From the NCBI RefSeq assembly GCF_000373785.1, contig NZ_KB892378.1, positions 388,406-452,405 on the forward strand: a stretch of DNA of 64,000 nt. The letters are read 5' to 3'. Position numbers and translations under genes: made by a program. Shown piece by piece: positions 33,706 through 43,126 of this stretch. Source of the DNA: Erysipelothrix tonsillarum DSM 14972. GTDB taxonomy: Bacteria > Bacillota_I > Bacilli_A > Erysipelotrichales > Erysipelotrichaceae. The notes under the pieces are model-generated. The model was not told where the DNA came from, made no database searches, and was given only the letters and a program-made list of their open reading frames with translations. Position 1 is the first letter of the stretch. Each line of letters opens with the position of its first letter.

Positions 33706-35863
33706 GACGTTCACCCCACTTAATTTCTGATGGTTGTAGTGTTAATTCAATAGCTTCTCCATTCCCATTATAAAACATGGTTGTTTGAGTCTCATTGGTA
33801 TTATTTAAAACCGCAATCGAGTGCGGATATACATTGACTTCACAATGAATATTTGAGGTAAAGAAGCGTTTCATCTGAGCTTCTTGGTTCATCGCATAGA
33901 AAATCGAACGATAGAGTATGCGCGTATTTTCAAAACTATAAGGCAAGCCGGACAGATAAACACCACGACCTTTACCAAATTGTTTTGCTGCCAAGGTTAC
34001 GTTTTCATTTTCCATGGCAATAATTTCTGTTGCGGCGGTGCGTGCATAAACATTATTAATTTCTTCGCCAAAATTAAAGCTTCCTTCCAAATCTTCCGTA
34101 ATAAAGTGAGCAGGTACCACATCTTTAAAGTATTTATCCGTTGAAAGGGTAAATCCTAATTCTTCATCCACGCCTAAGATATCATGAAGTTGGAAGAAGT
34201 GACCACCTTTTTCGTAAGCTGTTGGTTCACCGACACCAATAAACCCGTGTCCATCATAAACCCATTTACGAATCATTGCGACATATGCAGGATCATTCCA
34301 AACAGTATCTCCAGAGAATGCAGTTTTCGCATCACCCGCATTGATTAATACATCAATATCCTCTGGAATTCCGGATTGAATCTCATCAAAACTTAAGAAG
34401 CGAACGTCCACATCCATACCACTTAGGGATTCTAAGATACCAATGTATGAATAGATTTGTTTATAGTGCAATGCGTGCGCCACCATAAAGTTTTGCCAGC
34501 TTCGAAGTGAGCCCCAAGCGCTTAGAATCCCAACAGTCGCTTTAGTTTCAGGTTTCACACCTTCAATTTTGTTAATAATCGCTCTAAATTCATCCGCTGT
34601 TTGCGCTACATAGTCTACAAAAGTTGGGAATTTATAAGCAAGGCTAGGATATCCCCCATAACCAATTCGATTTAAGGGGCTTCGCATGAGTGCACGTCGC
34701 GCGCTAATCCAATTATCGTTTGCTTCTTTTAAGATTGCTTTATCATTACCTTCAAAAAATGTGTCAGGGAAGAAGTAAGGCAAGAAACGACCTTCTGTAT
34801 ATTTCACATGCGGGATATCAGAAATCAGACGTAAGGTCATTCCACCGCCGACACTCCCTACTACGGCATCCAACCCGATGGTATGGAAGTATTTCCCATA
34901 AGGTTCAACACCAATCCAGTTATCCCCTAAAAACATCATTGCTTCTTTGCCATAACTGTGGACTAAATCAACCATTGCTTTGGCTTGTTCAGCGACAAAA
35001 CGCTGTTGAAAGTCAATATAGTCTTTATAAGCTTGTGTTGGCATTGCAAACGTTGAATTATAGTATCCATTGCGAATAAAATCTTCAGCCGTTAAACGGT
35101 AACCATACTCTGCTTCAAATGCTTCTAAAGCGCGGGGCGATACACTGGATCCATAACCAAACCAATCTACGAACTTCTCTTTACGTTGATCATTAAAGAA
35201 CAACGTAAAGTGGTAATAGAAAGTCGTAAATCGAATCACATCTGTTTTGGGATTTGTTTCAAGAAAGGCTTGAAGTGTCTCCATCATAAACTGTTGCGAA
35301 TGTGGTTGACGTACATCGAATGGAATTTCTTTTTCACGGTCTTTCCAGTCGTTTGTAATGTAGTTATACATTTGTGTTGGGTCCCAAATCATATAAGAAA
35401 GAAAGTTGACCGTATATTCGTGGAACGGTTCGGCCTGATGAAGTGTAACAACATCACGTGTTTTATCGACATCCCAAGTTGCGATATCTAAAACGGTATC
35501 ACTGGTACGGTCAATAACTTGCCACCAAACTTTCGGGTCATGGGCATAATCTGGGGTCAATTGCTCACGAAGGAATCCTTCCATAAATGAAATTTCAAGC
35601 GTTGTCCCCAATGCAAGATTATAATCACTCATTAAGAAAATCTGTTGTGCTTCCGTAATATGTTGGGAGGCAAATTCATTTTGCCCTCGTGCTACAAAAT
35701 ATGTAGTATAAATATTTGCATCAAGATTTTTTAGATCATCATCCAACTTCGTTCCATCACTATCACGCAGGGCATCTGCACCCCATCGTTCCATTAAGTC
35801 CTTTGTTTCCTCTAGGAAATTATTTTGGCTGGGAAGCGTGACTCTCCCTTTTGTATTTTTCAT
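33677..35863 (-). CDS. gnpA: 1,3-beta-galactosyl-N-acetylhexosamine phosphorylase (GH112)
   Basis: The 728-aa enzyme starts GRVTLPSQNNFLEETKDLMERWGADALRDSDGT and carries FLGDNWIGVEPYG, whose Asp314 aligns with the catalytic acid of GH112 phosphorylases. A Rossmann-like middle domain and a C-terminal beta domain follow. It phosphorolyses galacto-N-biose and/or lacto-N-biose to galactose-1-phosphate plus GalNAc or GlcNAc in the cytoplasm. It follows the two ABC permeases by 9 nt in one operon. RBS AGGAGACT before ATG. Preference for mucin (GNB) versus milk-type (LNB) sugar cannot be settled by eye. Confidence 0.93.
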   Translation of the reverse strand: MKNTKGRVTLPSQNNFLEETKDLMERWGADALRDSDGTKLDDDLKNLDANIYTTYFVARGQNEFASQHITEAQQIFLMSDYNLALGTTLEISFMEGFLREQLTPDYAHDPKVWWQVIDRTSDTVLDIATWDVDKTRDVVTLHQAEPFHEYTVNFLSYMIWDPTQMYNYITNDWKDREKEIPFDVRQPHSQQFMMETLQAFLETNPKTDVIRFTTFYYHFTLFFNDQRKEKFVDWFGYGSSVSPRALEAFEAEYGYRLTAEDFIRNGYYNSTFAMPTQAYKDYIDFQQRFVAEQAKAMVDLVHSYGKEAMMFLGDNWIGVEPYGKYFHTIGLDAVVGSVGGGMTLRLISDIPHVKYTEGRFLPYFFPDTFFEGNDKAILKEANDNWISARRALMRSPLNRIGYGGYPSLAYKFPTFVDYVAQTADEFRAIINKIEGVKPETKATVGILSAWGSLRSWQNFMVAHALHYKQIYSYIGILESLSGMDVDVRFLSFDEIQSGIPEDIDVLINAGDAKTAFSGDTVWNDPAYVAMIRKWVYDGHGFIGVGEPTAYEKGGHFFQLHDILGVDEELGFTLSTDKYFKDVVPAHFITEDLEGSFNFGEEINNVYARTAATEIIAMENENVTLAAKQFGKGRGVYLSGLPYSFENTRILYRSIFYAMNQEAQMKRFFTSNIHCEVNVYPHSIAVLNNTNETQTTMFYNGNGEAIELTLQPSEIKWGERHEETVQWDR

Positions 35864-35872
35864 TTCAGTCTC

Positions 35873-36754
35873 CTAATCTTTAACACCACCCAAAGTCATC
35901 CCTTGAGTGAGTTTATTTTGTACAAATATATATAAAATTAATGTTGGTAACATAACGATGACGAGCCCTGCATAAAGCGGTCCGGGATTTGCGGCTCCAC
36001 GTGCAGCTTGTTGTAAGTTTATAAGACCTACGGGCAACGTCTTTTGGGCACCCGGCATTAGCGTTAAGGCAATAATATATTCATTCCAAAACGACAGGAA
36101 ATTGAATAAAATAACCGTTACGATACTTGGTTTTGCCATCGGAATCATAATCTTCGTCATGGTTTGAAAATAAGTACATCCATCAATTGATGCTGCTTCT
36201 TCAAACGCCTTTGGTAAAGTTTTAAAATAACCGGATAAAAGATAGACAGTAAACGGCAGTGCGGTTGCAGCATAAACCACCGCAAGGGTAAAACGATTAT
36301 TAATAAATAAACTCATATTCAATAAAGACTTACTGCCCTCATTCCATTTTAAGAGCATCAAGAAAATTGGAATAACGATATAGTTTACATTAATAAATAA
36401 ACCGGCCATAAACAGTCCATTAATTTGTTTTTTGAATTTAAAATCAAATCGTGCTAAGACATAAGCGGCCGGAAGTGCGGTTATTAGAAGAATCGCAATT
36501 CCCATAAAAGTAACAAAGATTGAATTCAGGAAATAATCTCCCATTTTTGCTTCTTTAAAAGCAACCATAAAATTATTGAAATTGGCGTTTTGTGGTAATT
36601 TCCATGGGTTCATAAAAAATTCTGCTGGTTCTTTAAGCGATGCTAAGAATACCCATCCAATTGGAACCAGAATTGAAATTGTGAGTGCAATCAAAACCAC
36701 ATAAATAAATAATTTATAAGCTTTATCGGCACTCATACTTTGATGTTTCTTCAT
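35873..36754 (-). CDS. ABC sugar transporter permease, MalG/type II
   Basis: The 293-aa protein has six hydrophobic segments and the EAA loop EEAASIDGCTYFQTMTKIMIPMAKP (about 196-220), which contacts the shared ATPase. It belongs to the CUT1 carbohydrate uptake family. It is flanked by the MalF-type permease 8 nt upstream and GH112 downstream, so it should transport galacto-N-biose or lacto-N-biose. Confidence 0.92.
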   Translation of the reverse strand: MKKHQSMSADKAYKLFIYVVLIALTISILVPIGWVFLASLKEPAEFFMNPWKLPQNANFNNFMVAFKEAKMGDYFLNSIFVTFMGIAILLITALPAAYVLARFDFKFKKQINGLFMAGLFINVNYIVIPIFLMLLKWNEGSKSLLNMSLFINNRFTLAVVYAATALPFTVYLLSGYFKTLPKAFEEAASIDGCTYFQTMTKIMIPMAKPSIVTVILFNFLSFWNEYIIALTLMPGAQKTLPVGLINLQQAARGAANPGPLYAGLVIVMLPTLILYIFVQNKLTQGMTLGGVKD

Positions 36755-36762
36755 AAGGCCTC

Positions 36763-37659
36763 CTACATTTGGATTGGGTCACGTTCGGTAATCTTATTCA
36801 CAATTGCGGATAAAGCAAACGAGAATAAGAAAATCATGACACCAATCGCCATCCCATAACCATAGGATGCATTATCATAAGCTTGTTTATATAAGTAGCT
36901 TAAGAAGACTTCACTTGAGCCTCCAGGTCCCCCACTGGTGAGAACTTTTACAAATAAGAAACTCATATTGATGGTACTAATAATAAAGAATGTAAGGGTA
37001 GTACGAAGATTCGACCAAATCAACGGCAACGTTATTTGGAAAAACTGACGTGTCCGTGAAGCCCCCTCAATCTTTGCAGACTCATATAGGTGCTCAGGAA
37101 TACTGCTGATACTTGCCATATACATAACCATATAATAGCCAATAGCTTGCCATATCATCGCTCCTGCAACGGAGTAAAGCACAATATTAGGGTCTCCTAG
37201 GAATTGGATGTTTTTCCACGTATCGGGTTTAAACAAACGTATGATGCTGTTTAAAAGACCCCCTTGATCCACTGCGTAAATCTGTGCAAATATGGCCGAG
37301 ATAATCGCGACAGATAAAATATTGGGGATGTAAAAGATAACACGGAAGAATCCTTTCCCTTTGATATTCTCGCGAACCAAGATGTTCGCAAAAATAACAG
37401 CAAATCCAAAGGTGATTAAAGTTACAACCACAATCAATAAGATTGAGTTTTGTACTGCTTGAATAAATTTTAAATCATTAAAGAGTATCTTGAAATTATT
37501 AAGACCCACGAATGTTTTCGTACTGGACAGCCCACCCCATTTAAACATCGACATCATAAAGATGTTGAGTGTTGGGTATACCATAAAGATACCCACGAGG
37601 ATGAGTGCTGGTGTTAAACAGCCAATCACAAACCGTCTTTTTGCTTGTTTCTTATTCAT
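36763..37659 (-). CDS. ABC sugar transporter permease, MalF/type I
   Basis: The 298-aa CUT1 permease has six helices and the EAA loop YESAKIEGASRTRQFFQITLPLI. The ATG at 37659, with GGAGTGGGAAT upstream, begins MNKKQAKRRF; six upstream codons are dropped. It pairs with the MalG-type permease. No ATPase gene is in the operon, so a housekeeping MsmK-like ATPase must energise it. Confidence 0.92.
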   Translation of the reverse strand: MNKKQAKRRFVIGCLTPALILVGIFMVYPTLNIFMMSMFKWGGLSSTKTFVGLNNFKILFNDLKFIQAVQNSILLIVVVTLITFGFAVIFANILVRENIKGKGFFRVIFYIPNILSVAIISAIFAQIYAVDQGGLLNSIIRLFKPDTWKNIQFLGDPNIVLYSVAGAMIWQAIGYYMVMYMASISSIPEHLYESAKIEGASRTRQFFQITLPLIWSNLRTTLTFFIISTINMSFLFVKVLTSGGPGGSSEVFLSYLYKQAYDNASYGYGMAIGVMIFLFSFALSAIVNKITERDPIQM

Positions 37660-37692
37660 ATTCCCACTCCATTTCAAACCTTCTTAATAGAA

Positions 37693-37718
37693 GAGCGATA
37701 ACACGGGTGTCATCGCTC
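37693..37718 (-). repeat. Intercistronic hairpin between binding protein and permease genes
   Basis: GAGCGATGACAC and GTGTTATCGCTC form a 12-bp stem with one G-U pair and no T-tract. Such hairpins commonly stabilise the binding-protein mRNA and reduce permease expression. There is no sign of full termination. Confidence 0.65.
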
Positions 37719-37747
37719 CTTAAACATCTTATTTTTGTATAAACAAA

Positions 37748-39064
37748 TTATTGATATTTAGCTACAGCTTCAAGAACTTCGTTATACCATTGTTCAGCTG
37801 TTTTTTGACCCGATACAACATCGTTTACAGTACCGTATAAGATACCATCCCCAGATGTTAGGTCGACACCTTCTACAGGATCTTTAGCTGCAAACCCTAC
37901 AGATGAAGCGATAACGCCACGATCATAGATTGCATAGAAATCTTTTGTAAGTTCATCAGTAATAAGATCGGATGCACCTTTTACGGGTTGAATTGCATTG
38001 CCATTATTTGCAAAGAGTTCAACTGCCTTATCGGAGTACACAAAGGTTAAGAATTCTTTTGCGAGTTCAACATTTTTTGCACCTTCTGGAATGTACATTT
38101 CTTCAGCAAATGTAGTTGCATAGGTTGCATCCCCTTTTGCACGAACAGGCGCTGTTGTTAGGCCCCATTTAAAGCCGTCTGCATGAGGTGCTTCAGCCAT
38201 CTCACCTGCTAACCATGTACCATTTGGAATGAAGAGTGCTTTATTATCTAAAACCAATTGTTGGTTCTTGGTAAATCCTTCACCATTTGCTTGGGCTACT
38301 GTATCTTCATGTGTATAAGTTAAGAGTTTACCTACTAATTCAAAGGTTTCTTTTACTTGAGGATCTTTCCACGTTTCAAGATCAAAGTTCATTAGTTTTT
38401 CGTATTTTTCAGGTCCAACCATATTATTTAAAATGGATGAGAAGAATGCATCAAAGTATCCTGTTGTTGGATATGTAAAGAGTGCAATACCTTCTGCTTT
38501 TGCTTGATCGCCTAAAGCAAACATTTCATCCCATGTTTGTGGGACTGTCCAGCCTTTTTCAGTCAATAATGTTTGGTTATAGAATAAACCTGTTGGTGCA
38601 TAGAATACCGGTGCGAGGTAAGTTTTACCATCGCCGTATGGACTTGTACGTACGGTGTTTTGTACCCCAACGTTAATTTTATCTTTGAGTTTAACATCTT
38701 CACCATAAACATTCATTTCGAAAATGTCTGAAATATCCATAAGTTTCTTTTCAGAAATCATTGTATCCGTTAATTTTCCTTCGGATCCAATTGCGAGATA
38801 GATGACATCGGGTACATCACCCGATTGAATTTGAGGACGTAATACTTCCGCAATATTTTTTTCTAAAACTAATTCGACTTTTGTACCGTCACCCTTAGCT
38901 TCTTCAAATGCTTCTACGACTTTCTTAAATCCTTCAGTACCATATCCACTATTAAGTCCGGCTACTTTTAAGACTTTACCTTCCCCTGCGGAAGTATCGT
39001 CTTTCTTACCACATCCTGTTAGGACAAGTAATGCAGTAAGGCATACTACTAATATTTTTTTCAT
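37748..39064 (-). CDS. ABC transporter sugar-binding lipoprotein
   Basis: The 438-aa lipoprotein has a lipobox LVLTGC at Cys18 and an extracellular family-1 solute-binding fold (VPDVIYLAIGSEG, YAPTGLFYNQTLL, TWDEMFALGDQAKAEG). It delivers sugar to the two permeases encoded downstream. The operon ties it to GNB/LNB. Some likeness to N-acetylglucosamine/chitobiose binding proteins (NgcE type) is noted. RBS AGGGAGGA precedes ATG. A cre-like site lies 40-50 bp upstream. Confidence 0.92.
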   Translation of the reverse strand: MKKILVVCLTALLVLTGCGKKDDTSAGEGKVLKVAGLNSGYGTEGFKKVVEAFEEAKGDGTKVELVLEKNIAEVLRPQIQSGDVPDVIYLAIGSEGKLTDTMISEKKLMDISDIFEMNVYGEDVKLKDKINVGVQNTVRTSPYGDGKTYLAPVFYAPTGLFYNQTLLTEKGWTVPQTWDEMFALGDQAKAEGIALFTYPTTGYFDAFFSSILNNMVGPEKYEKLMNFDLETWKDPQVKETFELVGKLLTYTHEDTVAQANGEGFTKNQQLVLDNKALFIPNGTWLAGEMAEAPHADGFKWGLTTAPVRAKGDATYATTFAEEMYIPEGAKNVELAKEFLTFVYSDKAVELFANNGNAIQPVKGASDLITDELTKDFYAIYDRGVIASSVGFAAKDPVEGVDLTSGDGILYGTVNDVVSGQKTAEQWYNEVLEAVAKYQ

Positions 39065-39100
39065 TTCCAGTTCCTCCCTGATAACTTCATTATAGATTAA

Positions 39101-39114
39101 TGTAAGCGTTTAAT
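39101..39114 (-). promoter_or_regulatory. cre-like site upstream of the GNB/LNB ABC operon
   Basis: TGTAAGCGTTTAAT matches 12 of 14 cre consensus positions. It lies directly upstream of a minus-strand -10-like TATAAT (about 39092-39097), so CcpA binding would block the promoter. Confidence 0.55.
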
Positions 39115-39190
39115 CTTTCATGATATTGTTCTTAACTTATGGTATCTTGCTCTTTTATTATTTTTATTGGTTTTTCATAGTTCTTTTAAT

Positions 39191-40270
39191 TTAACGTGAT
39201 TTTAAATCTTCTAAAACCGTCTTTCCTATGGCTTCCATGCGGTCCCAAACATGCTCCATTTCCGCTACCAATTTAAACTGTGTTCGAGCACGAAAAAGGT
39301 TATGTTCAGGGTAAGCTGTTTTAAAATAGACATCCCCTTCAAGATAATCCGTAAGAAACCGCATCCCACATTCTAACGTCATCATCTTAGCACCGACGGG
39401 AAATAATGCGACTTCTAAATCGGTAAGACTGCCTTGAGCCCCTTCCAAGAATCCTTGAACATACACTCGATATAAGTCTAAATCAAAATGTACTTTATTT
39501 AAGTCGGGTTCATCTTCCATGGCGGTTGAAGCACCAAACCGTATGGAGTCACCAAAATCATCCAAAGCAAAGCCCGGCATTACCGTATCCAAGTCGATTA
39601 CACAAACTCCAACTCCCGTCTTTGCATCCAATAAAACATTATTTAACTTGGTGTCATTATGTGTCACTTTCAAATCCAACAAGCCTTTCTTGTTTAAATC
39701 CCACAGTGTATGCATAAATGCTTCCCGCTCTTTCACAAACTGTATTTCCTTTTCACAGGTTTGACGGCGTTTTTGAATATCTTCTTGGACGACAGTGTTA
39801 AAACGTTCAAAACGTTTTGGCGTGTGATGAAAATCTTCAATGGTATAATGCAACTTCTCAACCGGGAATTTTGAAAGCAAGTATTGGAAGTTCCCAAAAG
39901 CTTTACCACTTTCATAAAAATCCTGGGGATCTTGAACTAAGTCGTATGAGATTGCATCCTGTATAAAGCGATATGCCCGCCATGAATCCCCCTGCGCGTC
40001 GATTGCCATGTCTTGCTGATCTTTCGTTGGGATTAGTGTCAAAGCTTCACGATCTCCTTGACGTTGTACCTGACTTTGAATAAAACGTGTCACATGTCCG
40101 ATATTTTCCATCAATAAATCCGGTTGTTTAAAAACATGGGTATTAATGCGTTGCAGGATATAGAGTCCACCTGTTGTCTCCACGCGATATGTATCATTGA
40201 TATGGCCATTGCCATAGGGTTCACACGTTACGACTTCCCCCTTAAATTGAAACTGTTTGAGTATGTTCAT
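39191..40270 (-). CDS. nahK: N-acetylhexosamine 1-kinase (NahK-like), paralogue 2
   Basis: The 359-aa kinase is clearly a paralogue of the one at 32373-33467. It shares YILQRINTHVF, THNDTKLNNVLL, IDLDTVMPGF..DDFGDSIRFGAST and FKTAYPEHNLFRARTQFKL. All catalytic motifs are intact, so both copies should be active. It is separated from the ABC operon by about 125 bp and lies divergent from the AraC regulator. The ATG at 40270 has AAGGAGG 7 nt upstream; 13 upstream codons are dropped. The two kinases may differ in GalNAc/GlcNAc preference (inference). Confidence 0.87.
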   Translation of the reverse strand: MNILKQFQFKGEVVTCEPYGNGHINDTYRVETTGGLYILQRINTHVFKQPDLLMENIGHVTRFIQSQVQRQGDREALTLIPTKDQQDMAIDAQGDSWRAYRFIQDAISYDLVQDPQDFYESGKAFGNFQYLLSKFPVEKLHYTIEDFHHTPKRFERFNTVVQEDIQKRRQTCEKEIQFVKEREAFMHTLWDLNKKGLLDLKVTHNDTKLNNVLLDAKTGVGVCVIDLDTVMPGFALDDFGDSIRFGASTAMEDEPDLNKVHFDLDLYRVYVQGFLEGAQGSLTDLEVALFPVGAKMMTLECGMRFLTDYLEGDVYFKTAYPEHNLFRARTQFKLVAEMEHVWDRMEAIGKTVLEDLKSR

Positions 40271-40403
40271 TACGATACCTCCTTGTCTTTTCATTATGAC
40301 CATTGCCACATCCCGAAAGCAATTAAGATATTGGTTCTTACTTATACTATCTTGTTTATTTTGGTGAATGATAATATACTTGAACCAGTAAAGGGGATAA
40401 AAA

Positions 40404-41228
40404 ATGGAAACAAAACATGATTTAACGAAACGTCTTAACCGTCTTAAAATGCTTTATATCGATAGTTCTCGGTTTGATTCTGATTGGCATTCAACCCTAC
40501 ATTCGCATCCGTTTGCGGAGCTAATGTACGTGGTTCGGGGAAGTGGCTATTTTCGCTTTGCCGATAACCTTAAACTACCCATTCAAACCGATGATTTAAT
40601 TATTATCAATCCCAATGTCTTGCATACCGAATGCAGTGATGCGGAGGGTGGTCTTGAATACATTGTGCTTGGCATTGATGGTGTCGAGTTTTCCACAGAA
40701 CAAAATGAACACCCAGGGGTGTCCATTCATAACTATCAAAATTACAAACATGAAATTCTTTTTTACCTTAAAGCCATCTTAGAAGAATCTAAATCTCATG
40801 ATGAGATGTCTGAACTTATTGTAGATCATTTGCTGCGTGTTTTAGTCCTAAACACGATGCGTCGTACGACCTCCCTTTTGGATGTGGATACCGCCAATGC
40901 CGGAGAGAATAAGGATTGTATTTTCTTAGAAAACTATTTAAATTTACATTATCGCGAAAATATAACACTGGATCATCTTGCTTCGTTGACCTTTCTCAAT
41001 AAGTTTTATTTATCGCATATTTTTAAAGAACAAACAGGCTTATCACCCATTGATTATCTCTTGCGAAAACGCATGATTGAAGCAAAAAAATTACTTACTA
41101 ATACTGATTTATCCATTACACAGATTTCAGATATCGTTGGGTTTCGGTCCCCTTCTTATTTTTCTCAATTTTTTAAAAATGCCGAGTCCATTTCACCCAG
41201 TGAATATCGTAATCGACACACACTTTAA
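40404..41228 (+). CDS. AraC-family regulator, probable controller of the GNB/LNB locus
   Basis: The 274-aa protein has an N-terminal cupin sugar-sensing domain (about 15-100; HSHPFAELMYVVRGSG, NPNVLHTEC) and two C-terminal HTH motifs (ITLDHLASLTFLNKFYLSHIFKEQTG; ITQISDIVGFRSPSYFSQFFKN). It is transcribed divergently from kinase 2. Its position at the edge of the catabolic cluster suggests it regulates that cluster. RBS AAGGGG lies upstream of ATG. Confidence 0.88.
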   Translation: METKHDLTKRLNRLKMLYIDSSRFDSDWHSTLHSHPFAELMYVVRGSGYFRFADNLKLPIQTDDLIIINPNVLHTECSDAEGGLEYIVLGIDGVEFSTEQNEHPGVSIHNYQNYKHEILFYLKAILEESKSHDEMSELIVDHLLRVLVLNTMRRTTSLLDVDTANAGENKDCIFLENYLNLHYRENITLDHLASLTFLNKFYLSHIFKEQTGLSPIDYLLRKRMIEAKKLLTNTDLSITQISDIVGFRSPSYFSQFFKNAESISPSEYRNRHTL

Positions 41229-41282
41229 ATACCCATCATCCTCTTTTAGAAATACATCGAGGTTTCTTTACATAAATGAGAA

Positions 41283-41314
41283 AAGCCGTCATCACATCGC
41301 TGTGATGACGGCTT
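41283..41314 (-). terminator. Terminator between AraC and the ABC exporter genes
   Basis: AAGCCGTCATCACA and TGTGATGACGGCTT form a perfect 14-bp stem around TCGC. T-runs are short; it probably serves both convergent units. Confidence 0.8.
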
Positions 41315-41362
41315 CAATTATATTATAGCGATTTAAGCAACACTTCCCAATAAGAAGTATTT

Positions 41363-43126
41363 CTATTCTTGACCATCAGCAAATTGGCTGTTATAAAGGT
41401 CAGCATAGAAACCGCCTTTTGCCATCAATTCCTGATGATTTCCCATTTCAATAATATTACCATCTTTAACTACAAGAATCTTATCAGCATTTTTGATTGT
41501 TGAAAGACGGTGCGCAATTACGAAACTCGTACGGCCTTTCATTAACTCTGCCATAGCTTCTTGAATCATTGCATCAAGACGGGTATCGACGGAACTTGTT
41601 GCTTCGTCCAGAATTAAGATTTTCGGATCACTCAACAATGCACGTGCGATAGTAATTAATTGTTTCTCACCATTAGAAATGTTTGATGACTCTTCGTTTA
41701 GAACCATGTCATAACCATTTGGTAAGGTAGTGATAAAGTGGTGCACATTGGTTCGTTTCGCAGCGTCAATAATTTCCTCATCCGTTGCGTTTGGCTTACC
41801 ATAGGCAATATTTTCTTTAATTTTACCACTGAATAACCATGTGTCTTGAAGTACCATTCCAAATAGAGAACGTAAATCATCCCGTTTCATATCACGAATA
41901 TCAACACCATCAATTTTAATTGATCCATCATTGACATCGTAGAAACGCATTAGTAAGTTGATAATGGTTGTTTTCCCTGCACCTGTAGGTCCAACAATCG
42001 CAACCATTTCCCCTGGTTTAATTTCAACAGAGAGATCTTGAATGACTGGTTTTTCACCGTATCCAAAATATACATTTTCAAACGATACAGAACCTTCATA
42101 ATCATCAATTTGAATAGAATGTTCAATATCATACACATCATCCGGTTCTTCAAGGTATTCAAAGACCCGGTCCATCGCTGCGATTGAAGCTTGGATGGTT
42201 GGTGCCATTTGAGTAATTTGCGAAAGCGGTTGGTTTACTTGCCAGATATAACGAATAAAGGCTTGTAATGCCCCAACAGCCATCGCACCCTCGATAATAC
42301 GAATCGCACCCATATAGACTGCAATTGCGATTGCGATATACGTAATCATCGAAACACTTGGTGTCATTAACCCTGAGAAAAAGTTTGCTTTAAAGCCATT
42401 TTCACATAACTCTTCGTTTGCTTTTCTAAAGTCTGCAGTCGCATTTTCTTGATAGTTATAAAGTTTAATTTCGTTAAATCCTGTAAACTTCTCTTGAACA
42501 ACCCCAAACATATTTCCTAAGACTTCTTGTTGGCGTGTAAAGAGAATTTGTGAACGTTTCATAATAAAGCGTGCTACCAAAATACTTAATGGAATAATTG
42601 CAATCCCAACAAGAGACATGGTGAAATCAATTGAAATCATCAAAATAACCGCGAAGATAATTCCTAAAATGGCCATTACAACTTGTGAGAAAGATTGTTG
42701 GAGGGCTCCAGAGAGCGCTTCAATATCCGTTGACATTCGAGCCATTAAATCACCAGCAGAATGTTGGTCAAAATAACTCACAGGTAGACGTTCCATTTTT
42801 TCCTTCACTTCCATACGCATATCATAGACTGCTGATTGAATAGCATCTGAGATAAGGTATTGAAGGAACAGACGTGATAAAGCATTCACTGCATAAATCA
42901 CAAAGAGAATCGTGATAATACGAATAATAACATCAAATTGAATGTGTGCACCTGCGATGTTTAAACTGATGTCTTTAACATCACTTGCAAGTTGGGTTGT
43001 TACAAACCCTTCGATCATTGGTGCCGCTGCGGTTAAGATTGCCGCAATAAAGAGACACAAGACAGCACCTGTAAGTTTGAGTTTATAAGGCTTCAGAAAA
43101 CGCCAGAGTTTTTTATAACTTTTCAT
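41363..43126 (-). CDS. ABC exporter half-transporter with canonical catalytic site (EfrB-like)
   Basis: The 587-aa protein has six membrane helices (to about 310) and a nucleotide-binding domain with Walker A GPTGAGKTT, Walker B LILDEATSSVD (catalytic Glu present) and an unusual signature SNGEKQ instead of SGGQ. This is the consensus-site subunit of heterodimeric multidrug exporters such as EfrAB or LmrCD. The ATG at 43126 follows GGAGATGG by about 8-10 nt and overlaps the partner gene by 14 nt. Confidence 0.88.
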   Translation of the reverse strand: MKSYKKLWRFLKPYKLKLTGAVLCLFIAAILTAAAPMIEGFVTTQLASDVKDISLNIAGAHIQFDVIIRIITILFVIYAVNALSRLFLQYLISDAIQSAVYDMRMEVKEKMERLPVSYFDQHSAGDLMARMSTDIEALSGALQQSFSQVVMAILGIIFAVILMISIDFTMSLVGIAIIPLSILVARFIMKRSQILFTRQQEVLGNMFGVVQEKFTGFNEIKLYNYQENATADFRKANEELCENGFKANFFSGLMTPSVSMITYIAIAIAVYMGAIRIIEGAMAVGALQAFIRYIWQVNQPLSQITQMAPTIQASIAAMDRVFEYLEEPDDVYDIEHSIQIDDYEGSVSFENVYFGYGEKPVIQDLSVEIKPGEMVAIVGPTGAGKTTIINLLMRFYDVNDGSIKIDGVDIRDMKRDDLRSLFGMVLQDTWLFSGKIKENIAYGKPNATDEEIIDAAKRTNVHHFITTLPNGYDMVLNEESSNISNGEKQLITIARALLSDPKILILDEATSSVDTRLDAMIQEAMAELMKGRTSFVIAHRLSTIKNADKILVVKDGNIIEMGNHQELMAKGGFYADLYNSQFADGQE

